The notes: a model not told the origin generated them from the letters alone. A stretch of 39,016 nt of DNA from Deltaproteobacteria bacterium (GCA_030262715.1 JAJSZR010000005.1:1-39016), one strand, 5' to 3'. Shown: positions 18,574 to 28,673, counted from the stretch's first letter. Numbers and translations: made by a program.

Positions 18574-19149
18574 CTAAGCACTAGTTTCTTTTTGTCCACT
18601 CCCTTCTGTTGCATTTTTTGATACTATTACAAGAGCAGGCCTCAAGATCCTTTCATGAAGCGTATAACCTTTTAAAAGTTCCTTTATCACCGTATTTTCT
18701 TCCACTCCCTCATGCTCTTGCACAGTAAGGGCCTCATGCAGATTCGGATCAAACTTATGTCCTTCTGCAGTAAAGACCTTGAGACCGAAACGCTCCAAGG
18801 TCTTTAAGTAGCCGGACATGGTCAGCTCAAGCCCCTCTGTCAACTTATCAAAGTCTCTTGAATCCTTAGCTGAGGTCACGGCCCGTTCCAGGTTGTCAAG
18901 AAAAGGCAGCAGTTCTCTGGCAAAGGATTCTAAGGCATATTTCATATATTCCGATTTTTCTCGCTCTATCCTCTTTTTAAAATTTTCCAGGTCGGCAGCC
19001 AGGCGCAGCACCTTTTCCTGACATTGCTCGAGTTCTGTCTCTCTGTCCGCCAGATTTTGGGCCAGATCATTTTTATCACCGCCTGCGCTCTCGATCTCTT
19101 CTTCTCCAGTTGTCTGCTTTTCTTCCATATCTTTGTTGTCCATGATCAA
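18574..19149 (-). CDS. grpE: Nucleotide exchange factor GrpE
   Basis: LRLAADLENFKKRIEREKSEYMKYALESFARELLPFLDNLERA...FDPNLHEAL; located between hrcA and dnaK. Confidence 0.97.
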   Translation of the reverse strand: MIMDNKDMEEKQTTGEEEIESAGGDKNDLAQNLADRETELEQCQEKVLRLAADLENFKKRIEREKSEYMKYALESFARELLPFLDNLERAVTSAKDSRDFDKLTEGLELTMSGYLKTLERFGLKVFTAEGHKFDPNLHEALTVQEHEGVEENTVIKELLKGYTLHERILRPALVIVSKNATEGSGQKETSA

Positions 19150-20180
19150 GATTCCTTAAACTTTTCGCCTAAAACCTGGGCAGTATATTCAACCAGGGAC
19201 ACTGCCCGGGCATAGTTCATACGAATCGGGCCAACAATACCCAGGCTCCCCAAGGGACTGTCACTTCCAGCATAGGGAGCCAGCACCATGCCGCAGGCCG
19301 GCATCTCATTTCCAAGCCCTTCAGATCCGATATATATTTGCACTCCTCTTGAGTCCAAACACCTGTCCAAAAGGGTCAAAAGGGCCTCCTTCTCTTCAAA
19401 TGTCTGAAGAATGGCCCTGATACGGGATACGTTCGAAAACTCTGGTTTATCAAGGAAATTGAGTTTGCCTTCGATAAAGACCTCTCCCTGCTCAGTTGAC
19501 CTCTTCATCTGATCAAGGAAGTCTTCTAAAAGGACGTCAAAGACTCTTTTTTCTTCTTTTAGTTCCTCTATAATCACGGACCTGAGTTCTTCCAGGCACA
19601 TGTGGACAAGCTTGCTGCTGAGATACTGGGAAATTTGCTCCAGCTTCTCCTCCGGGATGTCATAATCGATCTGGACAAGTCGATTCTGCACCATACCGGT
19701 GTCAGATACACTGATGACAAGTATCAGGCCCGGCCGGATTCGCAGGAATTCAAGGTGTATCAGGTAGTCACAGGTAAGCCGGGGAACACTTACTACTGCT
19801 GCGTGCCCTGAAAAAGACGCCAGTATTTGAACAGCACGCTTGAGAGTCAATACCAAATCAGCAGGCCTGAACATCAAACCCTTTTCTATGGCTACCTGGT
19901 CGCCCCAAGACAAATCTTCCTTTTCCAAGAGGAAGTCCAGGTAATAACGCAGACCTGTCTCAGTTGGAAGACGCCCTGCTGACGAATGGGGCTGGAATAG
20001 CAGGCCAATATCCTCAAGGTCGGCCATGGCATTACGGATGGTAGCAGGACTTAATCCAAGCCCGGCTTTCTTGGACACAGTCCTGGACCCTACTGGTTCC
20101 GCGCTGTTTATATAAGCATGAATAATGGTCTTCAGTATCTCGCGGCTTCGTTCAGATAGATCGATGTGCTTTGTATCCAT
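19146..20180 (-). CDS. hrcA: Heat-inducible transcription repressor HrcA
   Basis: LSERSREILKTIIHAYINSAEPVGSRTVSKKAGLGLSPATIRNAMADLEDIGLLFQPHSSAGRLPTETGLRYYLD. Confidence 0.98.
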   Translation of the reverse strand: MDTKHIDLSERSREILKTIIHAYINSAEPVGSRTVSKKAGLGLSPATIRNAMADLEDIGLLFQPHSSAGRLPTETGLRYYLDFLLEKEDLSWGDQVAIEKGLMFRPADLVLTLKRAVQILASFSGHAAVVSVPRLTCDYLIHLEFLRIRPGLILVISVSDTGMVQNRLVQIDYDIPEEKLEQISQYLSSKLVHMCLEELRSVIIEELKEEKRVFDVLLEDFLDQMKRSTEQGEVFIEGKLNFLDKPEFSNVSRIRAILQTFEEKEALLTLLDRCLDSRGVQIYIGSEGLGNEMPACGMVLAPYAGSDSPLGSLGIVGPIRMNYARAVSLVEYTAQVLGEKFKES

Positions 20181-20204
20181 ACGTGACTTTTCTCACAAAC
20201 CTTG

Positions 20205-20231
20205 TTAGTACTTAATACCTTAGAATGCTAA
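20205..20231 (-). promoter_or_regulatory. Degenerate CIRCE operator upstream of hrcA
   Basis: TTAGTACTT-N9-GAATGCTAA compared with consensus TTAGCACTC-N9-GAGTGCTAA; exact 9-nt spacer, 25 bp upstream of the hrcA ATG. Confidence 0.8.
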
Positions 20232-20446
20232 AAGACACTAATTCTGACCAAAGGTTGTGTCAACCAGAGTACTGCACCGAAATATTTCATAAATTGCCTC
20301 AATAGATTTTTCCTTCATGATGTCCGGCTAATATTGAAAACAAGAGTTGAATCATCATTCAGTTTAGCGTAAAGAACTCCGGCTTGATACCCATTATGTA
20401 CAGATGCCCTTGGGTTTTTTATATTATCTGAGGAGCCGCTTGAATT

Positions 20447-21130
20447 ATGCCTGTATATCTACTAACCGGAGATTTGGTTTTTCCACCTCCCGAACTTGCC
20501 AGAGAAGACGGACTCTTGGCTGTTGGCGGGGACCTGAGTATCCCAAGGCTAATTCTCGCATATCGCCAAGGGATATTCCCCTGGTACAATCCTAGGGAAC
20601 CAATATTTTGGTGGTCCCCGGATCCGAGGTTGATTCTAGAGCCCTCAAACCTTCATGTATCCAGACGTCTTGAACGAATTATCCGGCAGGGACGCCTTCA
20701 AGTCACTTTGGACCGTGCCTTTAAGGAAGTAATAAGGGCCTGCTCAGAGACCAGAATTAAAAGAGGCGAAGGAACCTGGCTTACACCGGAAATGATTGAG
20801 GCATACACAAAACTTCACTATCTGGGAAAGACCCATTCTGTAGAGACCTGGCAAGGGGATCGACTCGTTGGCGGACTTTACGGGATAGCAATAGGCAGGG
20901 TCTTTTTTGGTGAATCAATGTTTACCAAAGTTTCAGATGCATCAAAAGTAGCATTTGTGACCCTTGTAGGCCAACTATCTGAGTGGGGCTTTGCCATGAT
21001 TGATTGCCAGGTCACTACTTGGCACCTCTTGAGCCTTGGCGCAAAGGAAATACCAAGGTCTTTTTTCCTGGAAAGACTTAAAAAACTGATTGACCTCCCA
21101 AGCAAGGCTCCAAACGGGAAATGGAGCTAG
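20447..21130 (+). CDS. aat: Leucyl/phenylalanyl-tRNA--protein transferase
   Basis: [50 protein letters not shown]...[18 protein letters not shown]...DCQ. Confidence 0.98.
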   Translation: MPVYLLTGDLVFPPPELAREDGLLAVGGDLSIPRLILAYRQGIFPWYNPREPIFWWSPDPRLILEPSNLHVSRRLERIIRQGRLQVTLDRAFKEVIRACSETRIKRGEGTWLTPEMIEAYTKLHYLGKTHSVETWQGDRLVGGLYGIAIGRVFFGESMFTKVSDASKVAFVTLVGQLSEWGFAMIDCQVTTWHLLSLGAKEIPRSFFLERLKKLIDLPSKAPNGKWS

Positions 21131-21145
21131 TTTCTGGCTCGTCGA

Positions 21146-21985
21146 TCAAATACTAAGGCTCACTCCCACTGAGGCAAAGAAGAACCTCTCACCAAGTGCA
21201 TTATAGAGTTTTGCTCCATTCTCAAGCCCGGTACAGTGGGCAGCTCCCAGCCTCTTAATACTGAACTCCTCAAGGGCGGACAGTGTGACGCCAAACTGGG
21301 CAGGATCTGCAAGGCCCAGATGAGTACCACCCATCACAGTATGGATTGGCCGACCGGGAAGATTCTTCTGTATATACCTCAGAATATTGATAATCCCTGC
21401 ATGAGCACAGCCGAGTATTACAAAGAGGCCTTTCTCCGTATCTATCGCTACAGAAAGGTCGTCTCTCAAAGGATCTTGAACCCAACCAGCCTCTGGGTCT
21501 CTTAATTGCATATTTGGATCAGGGGGTTCAAAATCAGTTATCCTAGGAACCATACCAGTCAAATACACGCCAGGATAGATCTCCTTGAACCCTTCTACAT
21601 CGACAAACCGGGCTCCGATAGCCTCAAGATACTCCTTTTTGTATCGAAGCCCTATCTCCCTCAGTACATCTCCTTTCTTATAGTATCGAACAAGAAAGAT
21701 GTCAGGATGGGCATAGACCGGCTTAGGCCCTGAGATCCCTAATACTGCCGGAAGCCCGGATGTGTGATCATAGTGCCCATGGCTCAAAACTATAGCATCA
21801 ATAGACCTCAAGTCTTTTTTCAGAATCAAGCTGTTAGGGATCACACCAAGGCCCTGGCCTGTGTCAAACAACATGCTATACCCTTCGGTCTCAAAATAGC
21901 AAGACCAGCCGTGCTCCCCGATCAACCCGGAGGGACCGAAGACGCTATTTTCGCATATTACAGTTAATTTCAACTGTGAAACCAT
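21146..21985 (-). CDS. MBL-fold metallo-hydrolase (methanopterin-related/TflA-like group)
   Basis: EHGWSCYFETEGYSMLFDTGQG...VLSHGHYDHTSGL...GCAHAGIINIL...GGTHL...AAHCTG. Confidence 0.85.
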   Translation of the reverse strand: MVSQLKLTVICENSVFGPSGLIGEHGWSCYFETEGYSMLFDTGQGLGVIPNSLILKKDLRSIDAIVLSHGHYDHTSGLPAVLGISGPKPVYAHPDIFLVRYYKKGDVLREIGLRYKKEYLEAIGARFVDVEGFKEIYPGVYLTGMVPRITDFEPPDPNMQLRDPEAGWVQDPLRDDLSVAIDTEKGLFVILGCAHAGIINILRYIQKNLPGRPIHTVMGGTHLGLADPAQFGVTLSALEEFSIKRLGAAHCTGLENGAKLYNALGERFFFASVGVSLSI

Positions 21986-22225
21986 GAAAGTACCTCCAGT
22001 TCATACACTATCGTTGATCTCACCTGAGAAATCCGCCTTCGGCGGCTTCCGGCCTTCAATTCCTCCCAATTACCCGTTTCATAATACCTTTTATGACTAC
22101 CATATTTATTCACCAAATTCAACAATGTCCCTTAAAATATGCTACAAATGAGGACAATTTACTTGTTTCTTACATATAATCTGTAGATATTTGCTTTTGT
22201 GTATCTGAGAGTCTAAACTTCAGTT

Positions 22226-23683
22226 ATGAGTTTAATGCAACAAGAAATTTCTTCGATAGTAAGCAGGCTGGTACAGACCGCAAATCGCGAACTGCCACAG
22301 GATGTCGAGTCAGCCCTCTTGGCCGCAAGGGAGAGAGAGGAATCACAGGCTGGCAAACTAGTACTTGATATTATATTAGAAAACGCAAGGCTTGCCAGGC
22401 AGACCGGTCTTCCGATATGCCAGGATACAGGTATTGACGTCGTATTTTTGCAAATAGGTCAGGAGATTGATATTGAGGGCGATCTGGTTAAGGCGGTAAA
22501 TGAGGGGATTGCCCTGGGTACAGCAGAGGGCTGCCTGAGATGCTCTGTTTGCGATCCTATTACCAGGAAAAACACAGGGGACAACACCCCTGCAGTTGTT
22601 CATTTTGAGCCGGTGGCCGGTGACACCTTGGAGATTTCTGTACTGCCAAAGGGTTGCGGAAGCGAAAATATGAGCACTACAGTGATGCTTCCGCCTTCGG
22701 CAGGCGAGGATGGCATTGTGAAGGCGGTGGCGGATCAGGTACTAAAGGCCGGATCGAACCCCTGTCCTCCAGGGATAATAGGCATAGGTATTGGCGGCAC
22801 CACGGAAAAGGCGGCGCTGCTTGCCAAAAAGGCCCTGTTGAGACCTGTGGGCTCAAAAAATTCAAGGGATAATGTGGCAGAGTTGGAGGACCGGATCTTT
22901 GTTCAAATAAATGGCCTGGGTATTGGTCCCCTGGGACTTGGTGGGTCTGTTACTTCACTTGGTGTGGCCGTGGAGGTCTATCCCTGTCATATAGCAAGTC
23001 TTCCTTTAGCAATAAACATCCAGTGTCACGCTGCCAGGCATTGCACAGCAAGGTGGAAGAATGGCTCTTGGCTGATGGTCCAGCCCCGCTTGTCCTTTGA
23101 AAATGATGCCCGGCATCCCACGGCCTTTAAGGACAGGGCCTTTCGCATAGACCTACCGCTTTCAGAATCGGTTGTGGCGGACGTTCGGGCTGGTGATTGG
23201 GTGTTGCTCAACGGTGTTGTTTATACAGGGCGGGACCAAACCCATCGTCGCTTGGTGGAAATGTTAGACAGTGGTGCCACCTTGCCTGTAGACCTCAAGA
23301 GCCAGTTAATATACTATGTAGGTCCCTCTCCAGCCCCGCCAGGAAGGCCCGTGGGTTCCGCAGGTCCCACTACCAGTTGTCGAATGGATGCCTATACACC
23401 CCGTATGCTGGCTGAAGGAGTACTTGCCACGATGGGAAAGGGAAAGCGCTCCACAGAGATGAAGGCCGCCCTGAAAGAACACAAGGCCGTATATTTTGCG
23501 ACAATCGGTGGTGCCGGAGCCTATCTGGCGAACTGTATAGAGACCTGCGAGCTAATTGCATTTCCTGAGTTGGGTCCTGAGGCCCTGTACCGGATGAAGG
23601 TTAAGGACTTTCCGGCCATTGTGATCAATGATGTAACAGGTGCGGACTTCTATGAGATTGCAATCAAACAACATAAAATCTAG
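22226..23683 (+). CDS. Class I fumarate hydratase, alpha and beta regions in one polypeptide
   Basis: TGLPICQDTG...LRCSVCDPITRKNTGDNTPA...LPKGCGSENMS...GIGIGGTTEKAALLAKKAL...NIQCHAARH; C-terminal beta-like GVVYTGRDQTHRRL...GPTTSCRMDAYTPRML. Confidence 0.93.
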   Translation: MSLMQQEISSIVSRLVQTANRELPQDVESALLAAREREESQAGKLVLDIILENARLARQTGLPICQDTGIDVVFLQIGQEIDIEGDLVKAVNEGIALGTAEGCLRCSVCDPITRKNTGDNTPAVVHFEPVAGDTLEISVLPKGCGSENMSTTVMLPPSAGEDGIVKAVADQVLKAGSNPCPPGIIGIGIGGTTEKAALLAKKALLRPVGSKNSRDNVAELEDRIFVQINGLGIGPLGLGGSVTSLGVAVEVYPCHIASLPLAINIQCHAARHCTARWKNGSWLMVQPRLSFENDARHPTAFKDRAFRIDLPLSESVVADVRAGDWVLLNGVVYTGRDQTHRRLVEMLDSGATLPVDLKSQLIYYVGPSPAPPGRPVGSAGPTTSCRMDAYTPRMLAEGVLATMGKGKRSTEMKAALKEHKAVYFATIGGAGAYLANCIETCELIAFPELGPEALYRMKVKDFPAIVINDVTGADFYEIAIKQHKI

Positions 23684-23705
23684 ATGTAAGCGTTCACGGA
23701 ACGTT

Positions 23706-23834
23706 GAAATTAGAAAATAGAAATTGGAAATTTGGCTTTCATGCTTTTGTACTGTTGATGATCGTATTATCTAATAATCTGCGGTATTCTGAACTTTTTT
23801 GTTCTACTTACCCAAATTTCTATTTTCTAATTTC
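23706..23834. repeat. Long inverted-repeat element, copy A
   Basis: Perfect 19-bp inverted arms GAAATTAGAAAATAGAAAT (23706-23724) and ATTTCTATTTTCTAATTTC (23816-23834); shares arms and AAATTTGGCyTTCrTGCTTTTGT core with 38169-38246. Confidence 0.8.
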
Positions 23835-23888
23835 AAGTTTCAAGCCGTCATTGGAGCCTCTTGTAATACCCAAAAACAAGCAAGCTTC

Positions 23889-23917
23889 TTGACACAAAAC
23901 AGGTGTCATGATATAAA
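23889..23917 (+). promoter_or_regulatory. Near-consensus sigma70 promoter with an overlapping palindrome
   Basis: TTGACA (23889-23894)-N17-TATAAA (23912-23917); overlapping TGACAC-N7-GTGTCA (23890-23895/23903-23908). Confidence 0.7.
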
Positions 23918-24042
23918 AATTTGCTGTGTGTAGGGCAATTTTTGAAGGAAAATCAAGAATTCGCGTACCTTGGGCAGAAAACATATTATATATTTTTGTC
24001 CAAAAATTATATCCCAAGTAATTTATTAAGAGGAGGTTATTT

Positions 24043-24363
24043 ATGGCTGATTTCTACATCAATGTCTTTATGGACGATGAAAAACTTAAAAAGGTTGAAG
24101 CTGCCGGATTGGCCGATCAAGTCCAGGAAATTGACGGCAAAAAGGCGATTCAGGTGGAAATGACCAAGAAAGACAAAAAGAAACTCTGTAAGGGCTTCAC
24201 CGACTTGACCTTTGATTCGGCAAATGCCTGTGTACTTCCTGAAGATGCAGAGAATACCTTGATGGGTATTATCTCGGATATGGGAACACTGGATGTTATG
24301 AAGGTTGCAATAACCAAGCTCTACAATCCTCTTGCCGGAAAGAGCATTCGAACACTTACCTAA
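24043..24363 (+). CDS. Small protein of unknown function
   Basis: 106 aa ORF with strong SD aggagg 6 nt upstream of ATG and a good promoter; no family recognised. Confidence 0.8.
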   Translation: MADFYINVFMDDEKLKKVEAAGLADQVQEIDGKKAIQVEMTKKDKKKLCKGFTDLTFDSANACVLPEDAENTLMGIISDMGTLDVMKVAITKLYNPLAGKSIRTLT

Positions 24364-24493
24364 GCACAGGAATTTTTTGGAAAGAATTCTTTTTAGGACA
24401 ACAGATCTACTTAAGGCCTTTACATGTAATAATTTCCAAACAAGAGATCATTTTTTAACTTCGAGTTTCTTGTATTCAAAATTATTCACAGAT

Positions 24494-24541
24494 TAGCTCA
24501 TAGCTGGTAGCTCAGAGTTCATGGCTGCCAGCTATGAGCTA
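24494..24541. repeat. Perfect 14-bp inverted repeat in a convergent intergenic region
   Basis: TAGCTCATAGCTGG (24494-24507) and CCAGCTATGAGCTA (24528-24541), 20-nt loop. Confidence 0.8.
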
Positions 24542-24587
24542 GACCTGTCAATTGAACCGGATTACTTCTGGTGATAATTGGTCTGGT

Positions 24588-25481
24588 TTACAGATCAAAA
24601 GGCGTTAAGCTCTCATAACCATTTTCAGTAACAACGAGTGTTTGTTCAAATTGAGCAGAAAGCGATCCGTCCTCGGTTACTACTGTCCACTTATCTTCCA
24701 ATATCAGAATATTTCTTCTTCCCAGATTTATCATAGGTTCAATTGTAAAGACCATACCTGGAACGAGGCCTATACCCTTCCCTTTTAGACCATAATGGGG
24801 GACCTCTGGAGGTTCGTGGAATTCAAACCCAACACCATGACCAACAAATTCTCTGACCACTGAGCACCCTTCCCCCTCGGCATATTTTTGTATGGCCCAT
24901 CCAATATCTCCTATTGTATTTCCTGGGCGCACCATGGACCTGCCGACCTTCAGACTCTCGCGGGTAACCCTGACAATTTTTTGGGCCTTGGAACTGGGCG
25001 ATCCCACGAAAAAAGTCTGGCTTGCATCGGCATAATACCCATTCAAGATGGGAGTTACGTCCACATTCACAATATCTCCGTCTTTTAAAACCCGTTTACC
25101 AGGGATTCCGTGACAGACAACTTCATTTACCGAAACACAGACACTTTTGGGAAAACCTCTATAATTCAGAGGCGCGGAGACGGCATTATTTTTTAAGGTG
25201 AATTCATGGACCAGGGTGTTAATATCATCGGTGATTATTCCAGGCCTAATCTCATCCTTCACCAATTGCAGGAGCTCCAGGACCAACTGTCCAGCCTTCC
25301 TGATGCCCTCGATATCCTCCTTTTCCTTGAGTCGAATTCTGTATTTCTGTAAATACAGGTCTTTGAGATCACGTTGTTCCGAGCCTTTCTTGAGAAGGCA
25401 ACATTTTTTATACTTTAGCCCGCTTCCGCAAGGGCATGGATCATTTCGACCTACTTTTTTAGTCTTATTTTTCAATATCAT
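24588..25481 (-). CDS. map: Methionine aminopeptidase type I with N-terminal SEC-C zinc motif
   Basis: [19 protein letters not shown] followed by a MetAP core ([39 protein letters not shown]...[21 protein letters not shown]...FTIEPM). Confidence 0.97.
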   Translation of the reverse strand: MILKNKTKKVGRNDPCPCGSGLKYKKCCLLKKGSEQRDLKDLYLQKYRIRLKEKEDIEGIRKAGQLVLELLQLVKDEIRPGIITDDINTLVHEFTLKNNAVSAPLNYRGFPKSVCVSVNEVVCHGIPGKRVLKDGDIVNVDVTPILNGYYADASQTFFVGSPSSKAQKIVRVTRESLKVGRSMVRPGNTIGDIGWAIQKYAEGEGCSVVREFVGHGVGFEFHEPPEVPHYGLKGKGIGLVPGMVFTIEPMINLGRRNILILEDKWTVVTEDGSLSAQFEQTLVVTENGYESLTPFDL

Positions 25482-25840
25482 ATTGTTATTACCTAGTTAA
25501 TTGAACCGATTTCCTGAAATTGTAACAGGATTAATATTTACCTTATCTTAATGTTTAAGAAATATTTACTCGAAAAATCTCAAATCAGCTATCAAAATCA
25601 GGAAAAACCCATGAAAAGGAGGCATTGGTAGTCGCATAGATCAACTACTGAAAAAGATTTCCCATAGTGTAAAAAAAATCCTTGCAATGGCAACTTATTT
25701 CCCTTATATCTTTTTAGCGTGCTGAAAGTCGCGGTTTTTGCAGCACTAATTAATGATTAAATGTCTGGAATAATTCTTGCTGGTTATAAAAAAAAGTATT
25801 TATTGCAAATACGTTGAGATCCTAATACCTAAAGATTGAG

Positions 25841-26107
25841 GTGCAAAGGGAAGTGATCGATAATGATAGTAAGGAAGAACTGAATATGTCCCTTGGTTTT
25901 CGCAGTCAATCTGTGGAATCATTTGAAGGGATTTGTCAAGATTTTGAACCTATGCTTCCTGGAAACCATTACAGTTTTTGTAAACATGCTACTTTCTGGA
26001 TAGACGGTCAAAGAGAACGAACTTGTCCCTTTAAACTTTGTTCTTGTTCCAGCACCTATTCTCCCATTCTATACGGCATATATTGCAATAAAGTCGGTAA
26101 CAAATAA
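25841..26107 (+). CDS. Hypothetical small Cys-containing protein
   Basis: 88 aa ORF, GTG start in the track; six Cys including TCPFKLCSCSS. No family recognised; coding status uncertain. Confidence 0.35.
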   Translation: MQREVIDNDSKEELNMSLGFRSQSVESFEGICQDFEPMLPGNHYSFCKHATFWIDGQRERTCPFKLCSCSSTYSPILYGIYCNKVGNK

Positions 26108-26234
26108 AAAGGCCGGGGTTTATCGTACAATTTTTCATAAAAATCCGAGCCGCTTGTTCTTTTGTATAAATTATTTCCATGAGTTAATTTCACCGTTTTT
26201 AAATCACCGGTTACTTTTCCAGCTATTTTAACAG

Positions 26235-26262
26235 AAAATGGGGCACTAGGGCCCCATTTTTT
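26235..26262 (+). terminator. Stem-loop terminator-like element
   Basis: AAAATGGGGC (26235-26244)-actagg-GCCCCATTTT (26251-26260) followed by TT. Confidence 0.6.
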
Positions 26263-26363
26263 GCAAAAATTTTCCCATAAAAACATAATGCGGTATATTA
26301 TTTCGATTTTGTAAGTGGCTCAGGCTTTAGTACGTCGCAAACAGGTATCAGAGAAGGAAAAAG

Positions 26364-28031
26364 GTGTTACGCAACAGGATACAGGAGGCTGTAGAGAAGG
26401 CCTATAGAGAAGGTGTTGCTAAAGGAGCGTTTCCTGATGTGTCTCTATCGGCATCACATCAAGTTGTACCTCCAAAACAGGAAGTCCATGGCGATTTCGC
26501 CAGCAATTTAGCCCTAATAACTGCCTCCAGGCTCAAGAGGTCGCCAAGGGAGATGGCCGGTTGTCTGGCCAAAACATTAAAGTCCGATCCCCTATTTGAT
26601 AAGATTGAGGTAGCAGGGCCGGGATTTCTCAATTTTTTTATAGCTACTACCTGGTGGCAGAAGAATCTGCGGACCATTTGGGAGGCAGGAGATTCTTACG
26701 GCGAGTCCGATGCTGGTAATGGCCGGCTGGTACAGTTAGAGTTTGTAAGTGCCAACCCGACAGGGCCGCTACATGTAGGCCACGGTAGAGGTGCAGCCGT
26801 TGGTGACTCCCTGGCCAGGGTCTTAAAGGCCGCCGGTTTCAATGTGGAAAGGGAGTATTACATCAACGACATAGGAAATCAGATGAGGACACTAGGGGCC
26901 TCTGTTTACTTACGATATTTGGAACATTTTGGGCATGAGGTAGAATTTCCCGAAGAGTATTATCAGGGGGACTATATCCGTGATATTGCCTCAAGCATTG
27001 CCTCGGGAGAAGGGGACAGATACCTGGACATGCCCCAGGAATCTTGCCTGACATTTTTTATTGATACGGCTGTCAAAATCATAGCCTCTGACATCCGCAA
27101 GGATCTTGAGGAGTTCAGGGTCCATTATGATAACTGGTTTAGTGAGAAAACCCTTCATGAAAGCGGGCTGGTTGACAGAACCATCTCGGAGTTACAGGAT
27201 AAAGGCTATATATTCGAGGAAGAAGGGGCATTGTGGTTTAGGGCCACTGCCCTTGGAGATGAAAAAGACAGAGTAGTTAAGCGTTCAAATGGAATTCTTA
27301 CCTATTTTGCGTCAGACATCGCTTACCACAGACACAAGCTGGAAAGGGGATACGATCTTCTGGTTGACATCTGGGGTGCTGATCACCATGGATATGTGGC
27401 AAGGGTGAAGGCAGCAATTAGGGCCTTGGGTTACCAGGAAGATAAGTTGCATGTCCTTCTCGTACAGCTTGTCAATCTTCTGGAAGGGGGGAAAATTAAG
27501 GCCATGTCAACCAGGGCCGGTGAGTTTGTGACCTTGAGGGAAGTGCTGGATGATGTGGGTAGCGATGCTGCGCGGTTTATATTCTTGACCCGCAGATGCG
27601 ACAGTCACCTTGACTTTGACCTGGATCTTGCCAGGAGCCAGACCCAGGAAAATCCTGTTTATTATGTACAATATGCGCATGCCAGGCTTTCAAGCGTTTT
27701 TAGGAATGCGCGAGAGCAGGGGATTTCTCTCACAAAGCCACAGGATATTGATATCTCACTCCTCAGCACCCCGGAGGATATCAAGCTTTTGAAGCAACTG
27801 GATGCATTCCCTTGTCTGGTGGCTGACAGCGCCCTTGCACTTGAGCCATATCGCGTCAGCTATTATCTTACAGAGTTGGCAGGTCAACTACATAGCTACT
27901 ATACCCGTCATCGGTTTATCGCTGATGATGAGGATTTGACTCAGGCCCGGCTTCTCTTGGCAGATGTGACAAGAAGGATATTTCATAAAGGTCTGGGGCT
28001 ATTGGGAGTATCAGCGCCTGAAAAAATGTAG
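26364..28031 (+). CDS. argS: Arginyl-tRNA synthetase
   Basis: VQLEFVSANPTGPLHVGHGRGAAVGDSLARVLKAAGFNVEREYYINDIGNQM; GTG start. Confidence 0.98.
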   Translation: MLRNRIQEAVEKAYREGVAKGAFPDVSLSASHQVVPPKQEVHGDFASNLALITASRLKRSPREMAGCLAKTLKSDPLFDKIEVAGPGFLNFFIATTWWQKNLRTIWEAGDSYGESDAGNGRLVQLEFVSANPTGPLHVGHGRGAAVGDSLARVLKAAGFNVEREYYINDIGNQMRTLGASVYLRYLEHFGHEVEFPEEYYQGDYIRDIASSIASGEGDRYLDMPQESCLTFFIDTAVKIIASDIRKDLEEFRVHYDNWFSEKTLHESGLVDRTISELQDKGYIFEEEGALWFRATALGDEKDRVVKRSNGILTYFASDIAYHRHKLERGYDLLVDIWGADHHGYVARVKAAIRALGYQEDKLHVLLVQLVNLLEGGKIKAMSTRAGEFVTLREVLDDVGSDAARFIFLTRRCDSHLDFDLDLARSQTQENPVYYVQYAHARLSSVFRNAREQGISLTKPQDIDISLLSTPEDIKLLKQLDAFPCLVADSALALEPYRVSYYLTELAGQLHSYYTRHRFIADDEDLTQARLLLADVTRRIFHKGLGLLGVSAPEKM

Positions 28032-28085
28032 TTTTTAGTTTAATATGTATAGCTCAGTCTGATGAGCTGAATATGAGGTTTAGAG

Positions 28086-28667
28086 ATGGCTCGAACCAGA
28101 AAAAAAAATCGAAAAATACAGTTTCAGATAAGTTGGGGGGGGCTTGCCGCTCTGACTGTATCTACTGTTTGTGTCTTTCTGTGGATGTTTATCTTGGGTT
28201 TCTGGGTTGGTCAAAAGCTGGTTGGACGCAGCATGGATGAATCACTCCAGACCCAGGTTGTCGCAAGGGCAGTGCCTGAAACAAGGGAAGAAAAAACGAC
28301 TCAGGTAACTCCACTGGATACTGAGGAAGAAGAGCAATTAGGGCCAAGAAAAGAGTCAGTTAAAAAGAAGGTCCTCGGCGCGGATGATGTTAGGCAGCCT
28401 TATAAAGAAGTAAAAAAAAAGAGCACATACTTTGTGCTGCAAATAGCCTCTTATAGAGAGAGAGATCGGGCAAATAAAGAGGCCAGAAGGTGGAGAGATA
28501 AGGACTATCGAGTTAAAGTCAGGAAGGTGGACCTCGGTCCTGAGAAGGGGGTCTTCTATAGGGTCCATCTCGGGGAATACCTCTCTGTTGAGGAGGCCAC
28601 CAGATCTGCAAAAAACTTGGCCCAAAAACATGGCTTGAGGTCTTATGTCATACCCATACGTGATTAG
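28086..28667 (+). CDS. SPOR-domain membrane protein
   Basis: N-terminal TM segment (ALTVSTVCVFLWMFILGFWVG); C-terminal YFVLQIASYRERDRANKEARRWRDKDYRVKVRKV...FYRVHLGEYLSVEEATRSAKNL. Confidence 0.85.
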   Translation: MARTRKKNRKIQFQISWGGLAALTVSTVCVFLWMFILGFWVGQKLVGRSMDESLQTQVVARAVPETREEKTTQVTPLDTEEEEQLGPRKESVKKKVLGADDVRQPYKEVKKKSTYFVLQIASYRERDRANKEARRWRDKDYRVKVRKVDLGPEKGVFYRVHLGEYLSVEEATRSAKNLAQKHGLRSYVIPIRD

Positions 28668-28673
28668 AAAATA

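Noticed and set aside
16728-18621. Several plus-strand ORFs (147, 99, 161 aa etc.)
   Set aside because: Antisense to dnaK; composition reflects the complementary strand of a conserved gene.
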